Positions 11,410 through 22,415 of a stretch of 64,000 bases of DNA are shown here, piece by piece. This DNA comes from Salinicola salarius (GTDB taxonomy: Bacteria; Pseudomonadota; Gammaproteobacteria; Pseudomonadales; Halomonadaceae), in the NCBI RefSeq assembly GCF_002179555.1, contig NZ_NHOU01000004.1, positions 62,001-126,000 of the forward strand, written 5' to 3'. The notes beneath the pieces were generated by a model, which worked only from the letters and a program-made list of their open reading frames with translations, was not told the origin of the DNA and searched no databases. The position numbers and the translations under genes were made by a program. Each line of letters begins with the position of its first letter. The first letter of the stretch is position 1.

Positions 11410-12921
11410 ATGACCATCGGACTGATCTGGAGTGCAGTCATCATCTACCTGGTCGTGGGCCTGGGAGTGGCATTTCTCTCTCGAGGCAAGATCACCAACG
11501 GCGCCGGCGTTGATATGTCGGGTTACTTCCTGGGTAACCGTCAGATGAAGGGCTTCGTTTCCGCGCTGAGCTACAGCGCGACGACCTACAGCGCCTTCAT
11601 GATGGTGGGGCTGGCGGGGCTGACCTACGCCGGCGGCGTCGGGGCGTTCGGCTTCGAGATCGTCTATTTCGCCGGCGTGTCGCTGGTGGCGATCTTTGGC
11701 CCCAAGTTCTGGGCAGTGGGCAAGCGCTTCGGTTACGTCACCCCCAGCGAAATGCTGGGTCACCGCTACGGTGACAAGAAGGTCGCCGTGGCGACCGCGG
11801 CGGCGAGCTGCCTGTTCCTGATTCCCTACGCGGCGGTGCAACTGGCCGGTGTCGGCTATCTGCTGGCGGGGATGAGCGGCGGGTCGATCTCGTTCACCAC
11901 CGGCGTGGTGGTGGCGACGATCCTGGCGATCCTGTTCTCCTATATTGCCGGGATTCGTTCGGTGATGTGGACGGACTCGCTGCAGGCGCTGTTCATGATC
12001 GTGGCCTCGACGCTGGTCGCGCTGCTGGTGGTGCACTCGCTTGGCGGCTTCTCGGTGCTGTTCGACACGCTCGCCACGCAGCATCCAGCCTCTCTCACCG
12101 TACCCGGGCCGGGGCTGTTCAGCTTCACGACGTTTCTGGGGCTGACGATTCCGTGGTTCTTCTTCAGCCTTTCCAACCCTCAGGTGAGCCAGCGGCTGTT
12201 CATGCCGGCGTCGCTCCGGTCGATGCGCCAGATGCTGATCGGCTTTCTGATCTTCGGCTTCATCTACACCGTGGTATCGGTGCTGTGGGGCTTCTCGGCG
12301 CTGGTGGCCTTCCCCGATCTGGCCAAGTCGGATCTGGCGACGCCGACGCTGCTGGCCTCCGAGCACGTGCCGCCGGTGCTGGGCGTGATCGTGATGGTGG
12401 GCATTCTGGCGGCGGCGGTGTCGACCATCGACTCGATCATGCTGACGCTGTCGTCGATGCTCTCGCGTGACGTCTACGCCAACGTCGCGGCCCAGGCCAG
12501 CGAATCCCGCCAGCTCAAGGTCGGCAAGTGGGTACTGCCGGTCATCGCGATCCTGGCGTTCGTCTTCGCCGAACTGCAGCTCAACCTGATCGCGGTGTTG
12601 TCGGTGGCGGCATCGACCGGCCTGGTGGTGATCGTGCCGGCAATCATCGGCGCCTTCTACTGGAAGCGCGGTACGGCGGCCGGCGCGCTGGCGAGCATCG
12701 TCATCGGTGGCCTGGTCGTCATTGCGCTCTACGTGAGTGGCGCCAAACCGCTCGGCCTGCCCCCCGGCATCTGGGCGTTGCCGATCGCGGTGGTGCTGTT
12801 CGTGGCGGTCAGCCTGGCGACTCGCACCTCGCGCGAGACGGCCGAGGCGTTCATGACCACCGCTGGCACTGCCGGGCCGGATTCCGGGGCCGCCAGCGTC
12901 GAGCGTTCGCCGCTCGCTTGA
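11410..12921 (+). CDS. Sodium:solute symporter (SSS family)
   Basis: Inner-membrane sodium-coupled transporter, 503 aa, with about 13 helices. The N-terminus shows GNRQMKGFVSALSYSATTYSAFMMVG, typical of the family's first unwound helix. Later helices include SNPQVSQRLFMPAS and AAAVSTIDSIMLTLSSMLSRDV, the conserved SSS region around sodium site 2. The substrate is not evident; pantothenate, proline or organic acids are all possible. Probably co-transcribed with the small protein just upstream. It converges with an MFS gene 18 bp away. Confidence 0.9.
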   Translation: MTIGLIWSAVIIYLVVGLGVAFLSRGKITNGAGVDMSGYFLGNRQMKGFVSALSYSATTYSAFMMVGLAGLTYAGGVGAFGFEIVYFAGVSLVAIFGPKFWAVGKRFGYVTPSEMLGHRYGDKKVAVATAAASCLFLIPYAAVQLAGVGYLLAGMSGGSISFTTGVVVATILAILFSYIAGIRSVMWTDSLQALFMIVASTLVALLVVHSLGGFSVLFDTLATQHPASLTVPGPGLFSFTTFLGLTIPWFFFSLSNPQVSQRLFMPASLRSMRQMLIGFLIFGFIYTVVSVLWGFSALVAFPDLAKSDLATPTLLASEHVPPVLGVIVMVGILAAAVSTIDSIMLTLSSMLSRDVYANVAAQASESRQLKVGKWVLPVIAILAFVFAELQLNLIAVLSVAASTGLVVIVPAIIGAFYWKRGTAAGALASIVIGGLVVIALYVSGAKPLGLPPGIWALPIAVVLFVAVSLATRTSRETAEAFMTTAGTAGPDSGAASVERSPLA

Positions 12922-12939
12922 CGGAGGTGCCGTGCCTCG

Positions 12940-14139
12940 TTACTGCTGGGCGGTCAGTGTGCCCCCGGGGCGTCGGCGCATCGCCACCGCGATCGCCAGC
13001 AGTACAGCGATGGCCGGAATCAATACCAGATTCAGCGCCTGCCAGCCCAACCAGGCATTCAACGGGCCGGCCAGCAGGGCCGACAGGCAGGTCAGCGAGA
13101 ACACGATGCAGTCGTTGACCGCCTGGACCCGCGGCGCCTCCGCGGGACGATAGGTGGTCGTCAGCCAGGCGCTGGCCGGCAGGAAGGTGAAGTTCCAGCC
13201 CAGGCCCAGCAGCAGCAGACCGGCGCCGAAGGCCCAGAGCTGGGGCGTCAGCCAGGCACACAGGGCGCTGCCGAGCAGGCACACGGCGCCCGCCGCGATC
13301 ATGTTGGCGTGACCGAAACGCCGGGTCAGGCGTCCGGTGAAAAAGGAGGGCGCGAACATCGCCAGCATGTGCCATTGGATCACGCTGGCGACCTCGCCGA
13401 AGGCGTGGCCGGCCTGCGACATCGCCAGCGGGGTGGCGGTCATCGCCAGATTCATGACGGCATAGCCCAGCGCGGCACTGGCTATCGCCGCCAGCGATTG
13501 CGGTTGCCGCAGCAGCAAGTGCAGGGAACGGGCGGGACGGGGCGCGTCTCGATCGTTGGGGTCGGGCAGCACAAGGGCCTGTAGGATTATCAGGGCTGCG
13601 AGATAAAGGCCCGCCAGGCCGAAGAAACTGCCCAGGAAGGGAACCTCGAAGATATTTTGTAATCGCCGGGCCATCCACGGGCCGAGTAGGGCGGCGACGA
13701 TACCGCCGGCCATTACCAGGCTGATGGCGCTGTCACGCTGGCGAATGTCGGCGGCGCCCACCGCGGCGAAGCGGTAGAGCATGCCGACGCCGATGCTCAT
13801 ACCGATGGCGAAGGTGCCGAGGTTGAATAGCCAGAAGTGTTCGTCGATCAACGCCAACAGGCAGCCAACGATGCCTGCCAGCCCGACCAGGTTGCCGATC
13901 AGAAAGGTGCGTTTGCGACCAAGGCGCGCGGTGAGCCAGCCGGCCGGCAGGGTTGCCGCGGTCAATCCCAACAGCTGTGCGGCCACCGGCAGCGTGCTCC
14001 AGTCGGCGGAGGGGGAGAGTGCCGCTCCGATCAATGGCGACGAGGCGATCAGCAGCACATTGCCGCTGACCAGTAGCGCCTGGCACAGTGCCAGCCCCCA
14101 CACGGCAACCGGCAGGCGAGCCGATACTGGTGATGTCAT
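12940..14139 (-). CDS. MFS transporter, probable drug or metabolite exporter
   Basis: Twelve-helix major facilitator, 399 aa. The N-terminal half has the motif-A-like loop GWLTARLGRKRTFLIGNLVGL between helices 2 and 3; the second-half equivalent is TGRLTRRFGHANMIAAG. The start is the ATG at 14139, preceded by GGAGG and overlapping the regulator's stop by 4 bp (ATGA), so the AraC-type regulator and exporter form one operon. The long upstream open frame lies inside the regulator gene and is ignored. Substrate unknown. Confidence 0.88.
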   Translation of the reverse strand: MTSPVSARLPVAVWGLALCQALLVSGNVLLIASSPLIGAALSPSADWSTLPVAAQLLGLTAATLPAGWLTARLGRKRTFLIGNLVGLAGIVGCLLALIDEHFWLFNLGTFAIGMSIGVGMLYRFAAVGAADIRQRDSAISLVMAGGIVAALLGPWMARRLQNIFEVPFLGSFFGLAGLYLAALIILQALVLPDPNDRDAPRPARSLHLLLRQPQSLAAIASAALGYAVMNLAMTATPLAMSQAGHAFGEVASVIQWHMLAMFAPSFFTGRLTRRFGHANMIAAGAVCLLGSALCAWLTPQLWAFGAGLLLLGLGWNFTFLPASAWLTTTYRPAEAPRVQAVNDCIVFSLTCLSALLAGPLNAWLGWQALNLVLIPAIAVLLAIAVAMRRRPGGTLTAQQ

Positions 14140-15101
14140 GAGACCTCCGGTTGTCGATGACCGAAACGCGCACGGTAGACACTGGGTGCAAGGCCATAGT
14201 GGCGCTGGAACAGGCGTCTGAGTTGTTCGCTGCTGCCCAACCGGCAATGTTCGGCAATGCGCGACAGCGAGGCATCGCTCTCCGCCAGCGATCGACGCGC
14301 CGATTCGAGCCGCAGGCGGGTGAGGAACTCCCCCGGCGTCATCTGCAACTGCTGGCGGAAGAGGCGCTGGAAGTGGCGGGGTGTCACTGCCATTCGGGCG
14401 GCGAGGGTCTCGCTGTCCCATGCCTGCAATGGATTCGTCAGTACCTCGTCGATCAGCCGACGCAGGCGTCCCTGGCTGGCGAGCTGGCAACGCAGGCCTT
14501 CGCTGAACTGTGCCTGGTCGCCGGGGCGATGCAGAAACATCACCAGTTCGCGGGCGACGCGGCCGGCCAGCGCATCGCCATGGTCACGGGCCACCAGCGC
14601 GAGCGCCAGGTCGATGCCGGCCGTGACGCCTGCGCTGGTATGGATGCCGCCACTCTCCAGATAGAGCGCCTCGGCGCTGACTCGTATTCCGGGGAATTCA
14701 GCGGCGAGCCGCTGCGCCTGGCGCCAGTGAGTGGTGGCGCGTCTGCCTTCGAGCAGACCGGCCCGGGCCAGGGCAAAGGCGCCGGTGCAGACCGAGCCGA
14801 CTCGGGGCGTCGAGCGCGCGCGTTCACCCAACGCCTGGACGATGGTGTCGCCCAGCGCATGGACGCCATGGCCGCCGGCAATCAGCAGGGTATCGCCCGG
14901 CGTGGTCTCGGCCAGGGCATGGGTGGCTATCAGGGACATGCCACTATTGGTGCGTATCGGGCCTGCGGTTGCGGCCAGCAGGCGCAGTCGATAAAGCGGT
15001 GCCGCAGCTTCGTCGTTGGCGCTGGCGAAAACCTGCCAGGGGCCACTGACATCCAGCAATTGGCAGTCGGTGTAGGCGAAAAGGTCGATGGTGTGCGTCA
15101 T
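14136..15101 (-). CDS. GlxA-type AraC family transcriptional regulator
   Basis: 321 aa. The N-terminal half is a DJ-1/PfpI-like domain with an elbow VGSVCTGAFALARAGLLEGR, as in GlxA/ArgR-type regulators. The C-terminal AraC double helix-turn-helix covers roughly residues 215-315 and includes SRIAEHCRLGSSEQLRRLF and the terminal GLAPSVYRARF. The cysteine of the elbow is kept. It is the first gene of an operon with the MFS exporter, so it probably senses a small amine or amide and controls that exporter. Confidence 0.9.
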   Translation of the reverse strand: MTHTIDLFAYTDCQLLDVSGPWQVFASANDEAAAPLYRLRLLAATAGPIRTNSGMSLIATHALAETTPGDTLLIAGGHGVHALGDTIVQALGERARSTPRVGSVCTGAFALARAGLLEGRRATTHWRQAQRLAAEFPGIRVSAEALYLESGGIHTSAGVTAGIDLALALVARDHGDALAGRVARELVMFLHRPGDQAQFSEGLRCQLASQGRLRRLIDEVLTNPLQAWDSETLAARMAVTPRHFQRLFRQQLQMTPGEFLTRLRLESARRSLAESDASLSRIAEHCRLGSSEQLRRLFQRHYGLAPSVYRARFGHRQPEVS

Positions 15102-15294
15102 CTAGCGGCATCCGGAAAGCGTCGTCACAGTCTGAAGCCGCTGCGGGATGTCGGCAATGACATCGATCCCACCAAAAACGACACCTCATTCTTTAGTCGA
15201 CTTTACAACTTTTGGATGTTTTCCGGTGCTTTCCATGGAGAGGATTTGCGGATTATTCTTAAAGTTTATTCTACTAACTAAGTTGGAGAACGCC

Positions 15295-16593
15295 ATGTCA
15301 CCTTCAATTTCTCGCCGTGTCGGTGGATTGCCATTGATGCTTATGGGTAGCTTGTTTCTGGCGGGTTCGGCTCAGGCCTATTCCGCGTTTTCACCGGATT
15401 CCCCCTACATGTTTGGTGACTGGGGTGGCGAGCGCACGGCGCTGGAAGAAGCCGGAGTCTCTTTCAACTTCGACTACGTGGGTGAAGCGGCGACCATTCT
15501 CGATGGCGGCTACCGCGACAGCCACGTGACGAAGTACGCGGATCAGTTCGCGGTCGGTGCCAATTTCGATCTCGACCGTCTCGTGGGGATTCCCGACGCC
15601 GAGTTCCAGGTCACGGTGACCAACCGTAACGGGCATAGCGTCAACGACCGCATGAGCGATCCCGATGCGACCGTCGGCGGTTCTTCGGTGCAGGAAGTGC
15701 AGGGGCGCGGGCCGGTGACGCGGCTGACGCAGTTCTGGTATCGCCAGCGCTTCTTCGACGATGCCTTGGCGGTCAAGCTGGGACGAATCCCGTTCGGCGA
15801 CGACTTCGCCACCATCGATAGCAACTTCCAGAACCTGGCGTTCGGTAGCGGGCAGCCCGGCAACCGGGGCAACAACATCTATAACTGGCCGATCGCGCAA
15901 TGGGCCGCGGTGGTGCGTGCCGACTTCACGCCAGAGTGGTATCTCCAGTTCGGCGCCTTCGACGTCAACGACAGCAACCTGGAAAACGACAACGGCTTCG
16001 ATCTGCGCACCAGTGGCAGCGATGGCACGCTCTATCCGGTCGAGCTGGGCTTCACGCCGACGTTGAACGGCCTGCCGGGCGCCTACAAGGTGGGTTATTA
16101 CTACAACGACGTCGACAGTCGCGCCTACGGCGATCGGCCCGCCAGCAGCACCACCAACGCCGGCCTCTACTACGTGGTTCAGCAGCAGGTGACCACCCGC
16201 GACGGCAATTCGGACCGAGGCCTGACGCTGTTCAGCATGGGCAACGCCAACCATGGAGATACCGCCGGCATCGACCGCTATGTCTCGATCGGCGCGACCT
16301 ACGCCGGCCCCTTCGACGCCCGCCCGCAGGACGACGCCGGCATCGGGCTGGCTTATCTGCACGTCAACGACGACGTCAACGATTACATCGACTACTACAA
16401 CGCCATGCCCGGCAATACCCTCTCGCCGTTGCCGCGCCAGGGTCACGAGTACGATGCCGAAATCTATTACAGCTTCAACCTCACCAACTACCTGACGCTA
16501 CGACCCAACCTGCAGTACGTGGTCAATCCATCGGCGGTGGATTCCGTCGACAATGCCTGGGTTGCCGGCACCACGCTCAAGGCGAGTTTCTGA
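15295..16593 (+). CDS. OprB-family carbohydrate porin
   Basis: Outer-membrane beta-barrel, 432 aa. The N-terminus is a signal peptide ending around GSAQA (residue 26). The mature protein opens with SPYMFGDWGGERTALEEAGV and FNFDYVGEAATILDGG, hallmarks of OprB carbohydrate-selective porins, and ends in an aromatic residue (KASF), as outer-membrane barrels do. The ATG at 15295 follows TTGGAGA. It stands alone and is closed by a strong terminator. Substrate probably sugars, but a broader role is possible. Confidence 0.9.
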   Translation: MSPSISRRVGGLPLMLMGSLFLAGSAQAYSAFSPDSPYMFGDWGGERTALEEAGVSFNFDYVGEAATILDGGYRDSHVTKYADQFAVGANFDLDRLVGIPDAEFQVTVTNRNGHSVNDRMSDPDATVGGSSVQEVQGRGPVTRLTQFWYRQRFFDDALAVKLGRIPFGDDFATIDSNFQNLAFGSGQPGNRGNNIYNWPIAQWAAVVRADFTPEWYLQFGAFDVNDSNLENDNGFDLRTSGSDGTLYPVELGFTPTLNGLPGAYKVGYYYNDVDSRAYGDRPASSTTNAGLYYVVQQQVTTRDGNSDRGLTLFSMGNANHGDTAGIDRYVSIGATYAGPFDARPQDDAGIGLAYLHVNDDVNDYIDYYNAMPGNTLSPLPRQGHEYDAEIYYSFNLTNYLTLRPNLQYVVNPSAVDSVDNAWVAGTTLKASF

Positions 16594-16610
16594 GCGAAGC
16601 GGGCACAAGA

Positions 16611-16636
16611 AAACGGCGGCCCTAGGGCCGCCGTTT
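16611..16636. terminator. Bidirectional intrinsic terminator between oprB-like and katG
   Basis: A perfect 12-bp inverted repeat (AAACGGCGGCCC with its complement) around a 2-bp centre; A and T tracts on both sides let it work for either strand. It lies between two convergent genes. Confidence 0.85.
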
Positions 16637-16664
16637 CTTGGGCGTTTTGCCGATACGGATCGAC

Positions 16665-18842
<2,178 letters not shown>

Positions 18843-18927
18843 TTATGAATCCAGTGGCCGAGCCGGCACGGCCGAGCGCCACCGGAGGCTGGAAAGGCAG
18901 ACTACGGAGAGATTTACGATTTGTTAA

Positions 18928-18964
18928 ATTGAATGAAGATAGGTTTCTGATAATTTTTTACTAT
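18928..18964 (-). promoter_or_regulatory. Possible OxyR-like site upstream of katG
   Basis: Read on the minus strand, tetramers ATAG, TTAT, CTAT and CAAT follow at exact 7-bp gaps; the OxyR consensus is ATAG-N7-CTAT-N7-ATAG-N7-CTAT, so three of four fit. It lies about 105-140 bp upstream of the katG start codon in an AT-rich stretch. Suggestive only. Confidence 0.3.
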
Positions 18965-18973
18965 TTAATACCG

Positions 18974-18996
18974 GGCCCGCCGGCTGTCGGCGGGCC
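18974..18996 (-). terminator. Hairpin after the tct operon
   Basis: A 9-bp GC-only stem (GGCCCGCCG with its complement, loop of 5) lies 14 bp beyond the tctA stop. On the minus strand an AT-rich stretch follows but no clean T-tract, so termination strength is uncertain. Confidence 0.5.
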
Positions 18997-19009
18997 TGGC
19001 GGTCGTGGC

Positions 19010-20539
19010 TCAACTTGCGGGAGGCGTACCCAGGCTGTTGTCCTTGGGCTTGCGGATCACCATGAAGTAGAAGAACACCACCGTCAGGGCGATGAAGAAC
19101 AGGCTATCCGGGCTGGTGAAGAAGATCGACGGGTTGCCGTCATTGATGGAGAGCGCGCGACGGCAATACTCCTCCAGGCTCGGGCCGAGCACGAAGCCCA
19201 GCAGCAGGCAGACGGTGGGATACTTCTGCTTGCGCAGGAAGTAGGCCAGCACGCCGAACACCAGCGCCAGCGCCATCTGGAACGTGGAGTAGGTCGCCAC
19301 GTAGCTGCCCACCAGCGCGACGATGGCGATGCTCGAGTAGAGCACGTCGCGGCGAATCGACACGATCTTGAGGAAGTAGGGGCCGAGCAGGTAGAGCGTC
19401 AGCGGAATCAGGATCAGCGCACTGACGAACAGCGAGGCGAACATCGGCGCGATCAGATCGAGCTGCTGGGTCATGAACTGCGGGCCGGGCTGCAGACCGT
19501 TGATGACCAGCACGCCGAGCACGATCGCGGTGGTTGGATCGCCGGGGATGCCGAACGTCAGCATCGGCACGAAGGCGCCGCCGCACATCGAGTTGTTGGC
19601 GCATTCCGCCGCCGCGATGCCTTCCGGATTGCCCTTGCCGTAACGCTCGGGGTGCTTGGAAGAGCGCATCGACTCCGCATAGGAGACGAAAGCCGCCATG
19701 GAGCCGCCGGCGCCGGGCAGGATACCCACCGCGTAGCCGATGACCGCGCTCTTCAGGTAGCGCATCACGCCGATTTCCCGAACTTCCGACAGCGGCGGAA
19801 TGAAATCGCGACGGCGCACCTTGGCCGCCTGGATCATGCTGGGATCGACGGTTCGGCTGCTGCGGCTATCGGCCTGGATCAGCAGTTCACTGATGGCGAA
19901 GGTGCCGATGATCAACGGCATCATGTCGATGCCCTGGACCAGCACGCTGGTGCCGAAGGTGAAGCGGGCCAGCGGCTGCACCACGTCGATGCCGATGGTG
20001 GCGATCATGACGCCGAACAGCGTGGCGATCATGCCCTTGGTGATCGACCCACGCTGGGAAATGATGATCACGATCAGTGCAAAGGCGATCAGCGAGAACT
20101 TGCCCGGCGTGCGGATCAGCAGGGCGACGTCGGCCGCCAGCGGCGCCATGACCATCAGCAGCAGCGCGCCCAGCGAACCGCCGATCATCGAGCCCAGTGC
20201 GGCGTGACCGAGCGCCTTGGCGCCTTCGCCGCGCTGCTGCATCGGGTAGCCTTCCAGCGCGGTCATCATCGACGACGGCGCACCGGGAATGTTGATGGTC
20301 GTGGCGGTGATGCTGCCGCTGCACATGCCTGCCATGAAGATGCTGGCGCAGGCGACCAGCGCCGTGGTCACGTCGAGGCTGTAGGTGAGCGGCAGCAGCA
20401 GGGCGATGGCCAGCACCGAGGTCAGGCCCGGCACCGCGCCGAAGAAGGTGCCGATCAGAAAACCGCCGATCATGTAGAGCAGGGTTTCAGGATTGGCGAG
20501 GGCGGCGAAACCGCCCAGCAGACCGGAAATCGAATCCAT
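19010..20539 (-). CDS. Tripartite tricarboxylate transporter, large permease (TctA family)
   Basis: Inner-membrane permease, 509 aa, with about 11-12 helices. The family motif GTFFGAVPGLTSVLAIALLL lies in the N-terminal part, followed by GSITATTINIPGAPSSMMT and AILPGAGG-like repeats (YAVGILPGAGGSMAAF) in the second half. I start at the ATG giving MDSISGLL, 9 nt after GGAG. An ATG 6 bp upstream overlaps the TctB stop (ATGA) and is an alternative. It works with TctB and the periplasmic TctC encoded just upstream. Confidence 0.93.
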   Translation of the reverse strand: MDSISGLLGGFAALANPETLLYMIGGFLIGTFFGAVPGLTSVLAIALLLPLTYSLDVTTALVACASIFMAGMCSGSITATTINIPGAPSSMMTALEGYPMQQRGEGAKALGHAALGSMIGGSLGALLLMVMAPLAADVALLIRTPGKFSLIAFALIVIIISQRGSITKGMIATLFGVMIATIGIDVVQPLARFTFGTSVLVQGIDMMPLIIGTFAISELLIQADSRSSRTVDPSMIQAAKVRRRDFIPPLSEVREIGVMRYLKSAVIGYAVGILPGAGGSMAAFVSYAESMRSSKHPERYGKGNPEGIAAAECANNSMCGGAFVPMLTFGIPGDPTTAIVLGVLVINGLQPGPQFMTQQLDLIAPMFASLFVSALILIPLTLYLLGPYFLKIVSIRRDVLYSSIAIVALVGSYVATYSTFQMALALVFGVLAYFLRKQKYPTVCLLLGFVLGPSLEEYCRRALSINDGNPSIFFTSPDSLFFIALTVVFFYFMVIRKPKDNSLGTPPAS

Positions 20540-20541
20540 GA

Positions 20542-21090
20542 TCATTGACTCCAGAGCGTGGGCAGGCGGACCTGGAAGACGACCTCGAACAGCAGGTAGC
20601 CGGCGACGGTAATGACGATGGCGGCGATCAGCTTGGTCAGCCATTTCTCCCGGAAGCCGCCACTGAACAGGCCGGTCAGCAGCAGCACGTAGACGAAAGT
20701 GGCGACGAAATAGCCGATCAGGTCGAACGCCAGCAGGTATCCCGCCGTCAGCACGACGACGCCGATCGCGCCGAGGGAGAGGCCGACATACTGCCTGCGG
20801 CGCGGGGCATCGTCGCTGCTCTCGGCGTTGGCGGCGGCCTCTTCCTCGGGCGCCTTGGCCTTGCCGCGTAGCGCATGAACCATGGCGCAGGCCAGCGCGA
20901 TCAGCATGAGGATGGCGGTGGCGATGGGAAAGAAGGACGCGGTCATGTTGCCGCCCTTCATTGGCGGGCCGAGCTGGATCGCCGAGATCAGGTAGACGAG
21001 GGTGATGAGCGCCAGCGCCGCCGGCACGAAAAACTCACCGCCCAGACTCGAGCGCTGGGTCGACTGTCGAGATGAGGGTTTAGATGTCAT
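20542..21090 (-). CDS. Tripartite tricarboxylate transporter, small permease (TctB family)
   Basis: 182 aa with four hydrophobic helices, the layout of the small TctB subunit. A charged, alanine-rich loop (about residues 80-100) separates helices two and three. The start ATG at 21090 follows AGGTG. It lies between tctC and tctA with overlap into tctA, so the three form one operon in the order tctC-tctB-tctA. Confidence 0.88.
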   Translation of the reverse strand: MTSKPSSRQSTQRSSLGGEFFVPAALALITLVYLISAIQLGPPMKGGNMTASFFPIATAILMLIALACAMVHALRGKAKAPEEEAAANAESSDDAPRRRQYVGLSLGAIGVVVLTAGYLLAFDLIGYFVATFVYVLLLTGLFSGGFREKWLTKLIAAIVITVAGYLLFEVVFQVRLPTLWSQ

Positions 21091-21162
21091 GAAGGCACCT
21101 GTGTAGACGACAAGGCGCCATGCGAGGGGCATGGCGCAGCGTGGATGAGAATGATCGGAGAC

Positions 21163-22143
21163 TTATTTCTCCAGCACGCCCTTGTCGACCAGTTCATCCA
21201 TGGTGTCGAAGAGCTGCTGCTGGGTGTCGTTCGCCCATTCGGTCACGTCGTCGGCGCCCAGCCAGGCGGGCGTGACGCCGATCTTCTTCAGCCACTGCTG
21301 GAACTCGTCGCTCTCGTAAGCCTTGTGGTAGGTGGCTTCCAGCTTCTCGATCACATCGTCCGGGGTACGCGCCGGTGCCACCATGACGATGAAGCTGCCC
21401 ATCTGCAGGTCCAGGCCGGTATCGGTCTCGGTGACCGGCGGCACGTTGGGGAAGCCTTCGTTCTGGGTGTCGGAGAACTCGACCAGGCCGCGGGCCTGAC
21501 CGGATTCGATCAGCGGCGCCAGGTCGCCGAGGCTGGTAACCACGGCGTCGACCTCGCCGTTGAGCAACGCTTCCTTCTGCGACGCCGCGCTGTTGTCGTA
21601 GGAGACGATCTTGAACTCGGCGCCGGTCAGATCCTGAAGTTGCAGCAGGGTCAAGTGGGTCCTGGCGCCCATGTTCTGAATGCCGATGCGAATGCTGCCG
21701 GGTTCTTTCTTGGCGGCGGCGATCAGGTCATCCAGTGTCTTGTAGGGGGAGTTTTCCGGCACGGTGATCGCGTCGGCTTCGCTGGTGATGCGGGCGATCA
21801 TGCGCATCTTGTCCATGTTGAATCCCGGCAGCATGTTCTTCCACGGGATCGTGATGATGCTGTCGTAGGTGATCGCGGCGACGGTCTGCCCATCCGGACG
21901 CGCCTTCATCAACTGGAGCAGGCCGGTTGCCGTCATGCCGCCTTCCACGTTCTCGACATACATCGAGACGGGCAGCGACTCTTCGGCGATATTGGAAACC
22001 TTGCGGACGATGGCATCGGTACCGCCGCCGGCGGCTGCCGGCACGATGACGCGGATATCCCGGTTCGGGAAATCGGCCTGGGCGGCGCCGGCCGCCAACG
22101 ATGCGAGGCAGGCGATGCCGAGGAGTGTCTTCTTGAGCTTCAT
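21163..22143 (-). CDS. Tripartite tricarboxylate transporter substrate-binding protein (TctC family)
   Basis: Periplasmic binding protein, 326 aa, with a signal peptide (MKLKKTLLGIACLASLAAG, cleavage near AQA). The mature start FPNRDIRVIVPAAAGGGTD is the family signature of Bordetella-type Bug/TctC receptors, where the AGGGTD loop holds a carboxylate. The start at 22143 gives the signal peptide; the upstream frame is not credible. First gene of tctCBA. The substrate is probably a di- or tricarboxylate. Confidence 0.93.
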   Translation of the reverse strand: MKLKKTLLGIACLASLAAGAAQADFPNRDIRVIVPAAAGGGTDAIVRKVSNIAEESLPVSMYVENVEGGMTATGLLQLMKARPDGQTVAAITYDSIITIPWKNMLPGFNMDKMRMIARITSEADAITVPENSPYKTLDDLIAAAKKEPGSIRIGIQNMGARTHLTLLQLQDLTGAEFKIVSYDNSAASQKEALLNGEVDAVVTSLGDLAPLIESGQARGLVEFSDTQNEGFPNVPPVTETDTGLDLQMGSFIVMVAPARTPDDVIEKLEATYHKAYESDEFQQWLKKIGVTPAWLGADDVTEWANDTQQQLFDTMDELVDKGVLEK

Positions 22144-22415
22144 GGCGTATCCCTTGCTTGATGGTGCAGTTCGAGAGTGGATCCACGGGCGGCGTTCTCT
22201 CGTTCGAGCTAACGCCCGCTGGACCCGACGAATTGGCTTGTGCCTTTGTAGCCGTTTTATTCGTACGATGTAATACAACCTTGGTGTGACATCATCGATA
22301 ATCTGCGACTTAGGCGCGGGCACGATCTGCATCGCTTGGGCCTGACACGGGGCTTCGCTATGCTGGCGGGGCATTCACCAGTCAAGACCCCGACAACAGC
22401 CGTCTGGAGCACCCG

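Noticed and set aside
18845-20548. 567-aa plus-strand frame opposite tctA
   Set aside because: Antisense shadow, rich in His, Gln and Arg, no recognisable motif.
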